NCBI GenBank assembly: GCA_964492555.1
Contig: CAZBKQ010000009.1
Coordinates: 1-64,000 of the forward strand
Reading direction: 5' to 3'
Length of the DNA stretch: 64,000 bases
From: GCA-2709075 sp964492555
GTDB taxonomy: Bacteria; Pseudomonadota; Alphaproteobacteria; MPNO01; UBA2964
A program made the position numbers and the translations under genes. This document shows, piece after piece, positions 62,862-64,000 of the stretch (the stretch's first letter is position 1; every line of letters starts with the position of its first letter). The notes under the pieces were generated by a model. The model did not search any database, was not told the origin of the DNA, and worked only from the letters and a program-made list of their open reading frames with translations.

Positions 62862-62867
62862 GGCCGC

Positions 62868-63401
62868 CTACTTCTTCTTGCCTTCCTTGCGCAAAATATA
62901 TTCATCCGCATAACGCACGCCCTTCCCCTTATAGGGTTCGGGCGGCCGCAACGCGCGGATCTGGGAAGCGATGTGACCGACCTTTTGCTTGTCGGCACCG
63001 CTGATTGCAATCGCCGTCGGACGTTCACACGCCATATTGATTCCCTCGGGAATCGGGAACTGAATTTCATGGCTGTAACCGAGCTGCAGCACCAGGTTCT
63101 TGCCCTGTACCGCGGCGCGATAACCGACACCGGTGATCTCCATGTTTACCGTGAAACCTTCGCTGACACCGGTCACGATATTCTGAACCAGGCTGCGGGA
63201 GGTCCCCCACATGGTCCGGGCGCGCTTTGACTTATCACGCGGCGCAACCTTCAATTCATCACCTTCGCGGTCGATCGAAATTTCGTCGACCAGTGTCACG
63301 CTCAATTCACCGAGCTTGCCCTTCGCCGTGACGACCTGGCCGGCGATGTTGACATCGACGCCGGACGGCACGGAAACGGGATTTTGTCCAATTCTCGACA
63401 T
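62868..63401 (-). CDS. rplF: 50S ribosomal protein L6
   Basis: The 177-residue protein starts M-S-R-I-G-Q-N-P-V-S-V-P and ends with the block L-R-P-P-E-P-Y-K-G-K-G-V-R-Y-A-D-E plus a basic tail. These are the two RNA-binding ends of L6, which lies near the GTPase centre. Size is normal. It is 6 nt upstream of rplR. Confidence 0.98.
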   Translation of the reverse strand: MSRIGQNPVSVPSGVDVNIAGQVVTAKGKLGELSVTLVDEISIDREGDELKVAPRDKSKRARTMWGTSRSLVQNIVTGVSEGFTVNMEITGVGYRAAVQGKNLVLQLGYSHEIQFPIPEGINMACERPTAIAISGADKQKVGHIASQIRALRPPEPYKGKGVRYADEYILRKEGKKK

Positions 63402-63410
63402 CGCGCGCTC

Positions 63411-63815
63411 CTAGAACACCGTACACAGAACTTCGCCGCCGACATTCTGGGCGCGCGCTTCGGCATCCGAAAGGACGCCCCGCGGCGTCGACAGGATGGA
63501 AATACCCAGCCCGTTATACACCGGCGACAGTTCTTTGATCTTCGAATAGACACGGCGGCCCGGACGGGAAACACGATGGATTTCGCGGATTACCGGTTCG
63601 CCCTCATGGTATTTAAGCTCGATCCGAACGGTCGACTGATCGCGTTTGCCTTCGATGTCTTCGACCGAATAACCACGGATATAGCCTTCCCGTTGCAGCG
63701 CATCGAGAACATTTACCCGCAATTTGGAGCTCGGGCTCTCGACAACGGACTTCGAGGTCCGTTGGCCGTTACGAATACGGGTGAGCAAATCGCTCAGGGG
63801 ATCTGTCATCGTCAT
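63411..63815 (-). CDS. rpsH: 30S ribosomal protein S8
   Basis: The 134-residue protein has D-P-L-S-D-L-L-T-R-I-R-N-G-Q near the start, L-K-Y-H-E-G near residue 68, R-P-G-R-R-V-Y, and G-L-G-I-S-I-L-S-T-P-R-G-V near the C-terminus. The 5' end has two ATG codons; the first, 63815, has GGAG 9 nt upstream. It is 9 nt upstream of rplF. Confidence 0.98.
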   Translation of the reverse strand: MTMTDPLSDLLTRIRNGQRTSKSVVESPSSKLRVNVLDALQREGYIRGYSVEDIEGKRDQSTVRIELKYHEGEPVIREIHRVSRPGRRVYSKIKELSPVYNGLGISILSTPRGVLSDAEARAQNVGGEVLCTVF

Positions 63816-63828
63816 TTACGCGTTCTCC

Positions 63829-64000
63829 TCACCAGCTCGACTTCGTCATGCCGGGGATCAGCCCCTGCGACGCCATTTCACGCAACGCAATGCGGGACAG
63901 TCGGAATTTCCGGTAATAGGCGCGCGGCCGGCCCGAGAGCTCACACCGGTTGCGGACCCGCACCGGAGAAGAATTCCGGGGTAATTCCGCGAGCTTCAGA
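63829..64000 (-). CDS. rpsN: 30S ribosomal protein S14 (3' part only)
   Basis: The frame runs off the right edge, so the 5' end is missing. The visible 56 residues contain R-C-E-L-S-G-R-P-R-A-Y-Y-R-K-F-R-L-S-R and end with G-L-I-P-G-M-T-K-S-S-W, which is the S14 C-terminus. The residues visible do not show a zinc-ribbon, so it is probably the long zinc-free form. Confidence 0.95.
   Translation of the reverse strand, partial: LKLAELPRNSSPVRVRNRCELSGRPRAYYRKFRLSRIALREMASQGLIPGMTKSSW

Overview
The window looks like a contig from an alphaproteobacterium, GC-rich and probably a metagenome or draft assembly because a run of 100 N interrupts one gene. The lineage is suggested by several markers: an ATP12-family F1 chaperone, a DUF1489 protein, a single bifunctional RelA/SpoT enzyme beside rpoZ, a parC-recO-era-rnc-lepB-acpS-pdxJ cluster, a bactofilin next to an M23 peptidase, and the canonical rpsN-to-rplQ ribosomal block. 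I did not identify genus or species.

Layout. Positions 1-6.2 kb hold accessory genes: the end of a DoxX protein, a flavin reductase-like protein, an orphan TctC-like binding protein with an extra C-terminal domain, a TauD/TfdA dioxygenase, an FkbM methyltransferase and TRAP transporter membrane subunits without a DctP. Positions 6.3-18.1 kb are a mostly minus-strand housekeeping block (parC, recO, era, rnc, lepB, acpS, pdxJ, rsh, rpoZ, folK). Two unusual insertions break it: an opposite-strand HPr-kinase-like gene between recO and era, and an amidohydrolase between pdxJ and rsh. Positions 18.2-28.1 kb carry a NYN-domain protein, a family 5 uracil-DNA glycosylase, PhoH, a sulfite-oxidase-like gene broken by an in-frame TAA, smpB, dapA, a lytic transglycosylase, a haloacid dehalogenase, a threonine dehydratase-like enzyme, a bactofilin and an M23 peptidase.

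Positions 28.3-43.5 kb form a catabolic region. The first half has an acyl-CoA synthetase, an enolase-superfamily enzyme, a DUF120 protein (the archaeal riboflavin-kinase family), a 2-hydroxyacid dehydrogenase, a CaiB CoA-transferase, RidA, a fumarylacetoacetase-family protein and a molybdopterin oxidoreductase. The second half is a complete lower meta-cleavage set (decarboxylase, hydratase, aldolase, acetaldehyde dehydrogenase) followed by two Rieske ferredoxins and a ferredoxin reductase. No ring-hydroxylating oxygenase or extradiol dioxygenase is present in the window. Two copies of a palindromic intergenic repeat flank the CaiB and RidA genes.

Positions 43.5-56.6 kb contain DUF1489, a degenerate Hpt-like protein with a receiver-domain partner, a DASS-type transporter and MgtE, tRNA-Leu, lipB, acylphosphatase, ATP12, AsmA, a HAD phosphatase, RluC, CrcB, RarA (with the assembly gap) and a Do-type protease. 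Many of these overlap by 4 nt, which suggests translational coupling. Positions 56.7-64 kb are the end of the S10/spc/alpha ribosomal superoperon, read from rpsN (cut by the window edge) through secY, adk and rpoA to rplQ, with a strong terminator after rplQ.

The most interesting points are the HPr-kinase-like insertion, the DUF120 gene, the nonsense-interrupted sulfite-oxidase-like gene, the Hpt-like protein that lacks its phospho-accepting histidine, and the oxygenase-free catabolic cluster. I did not find a CRISPR array, prophage or insertion sequence.
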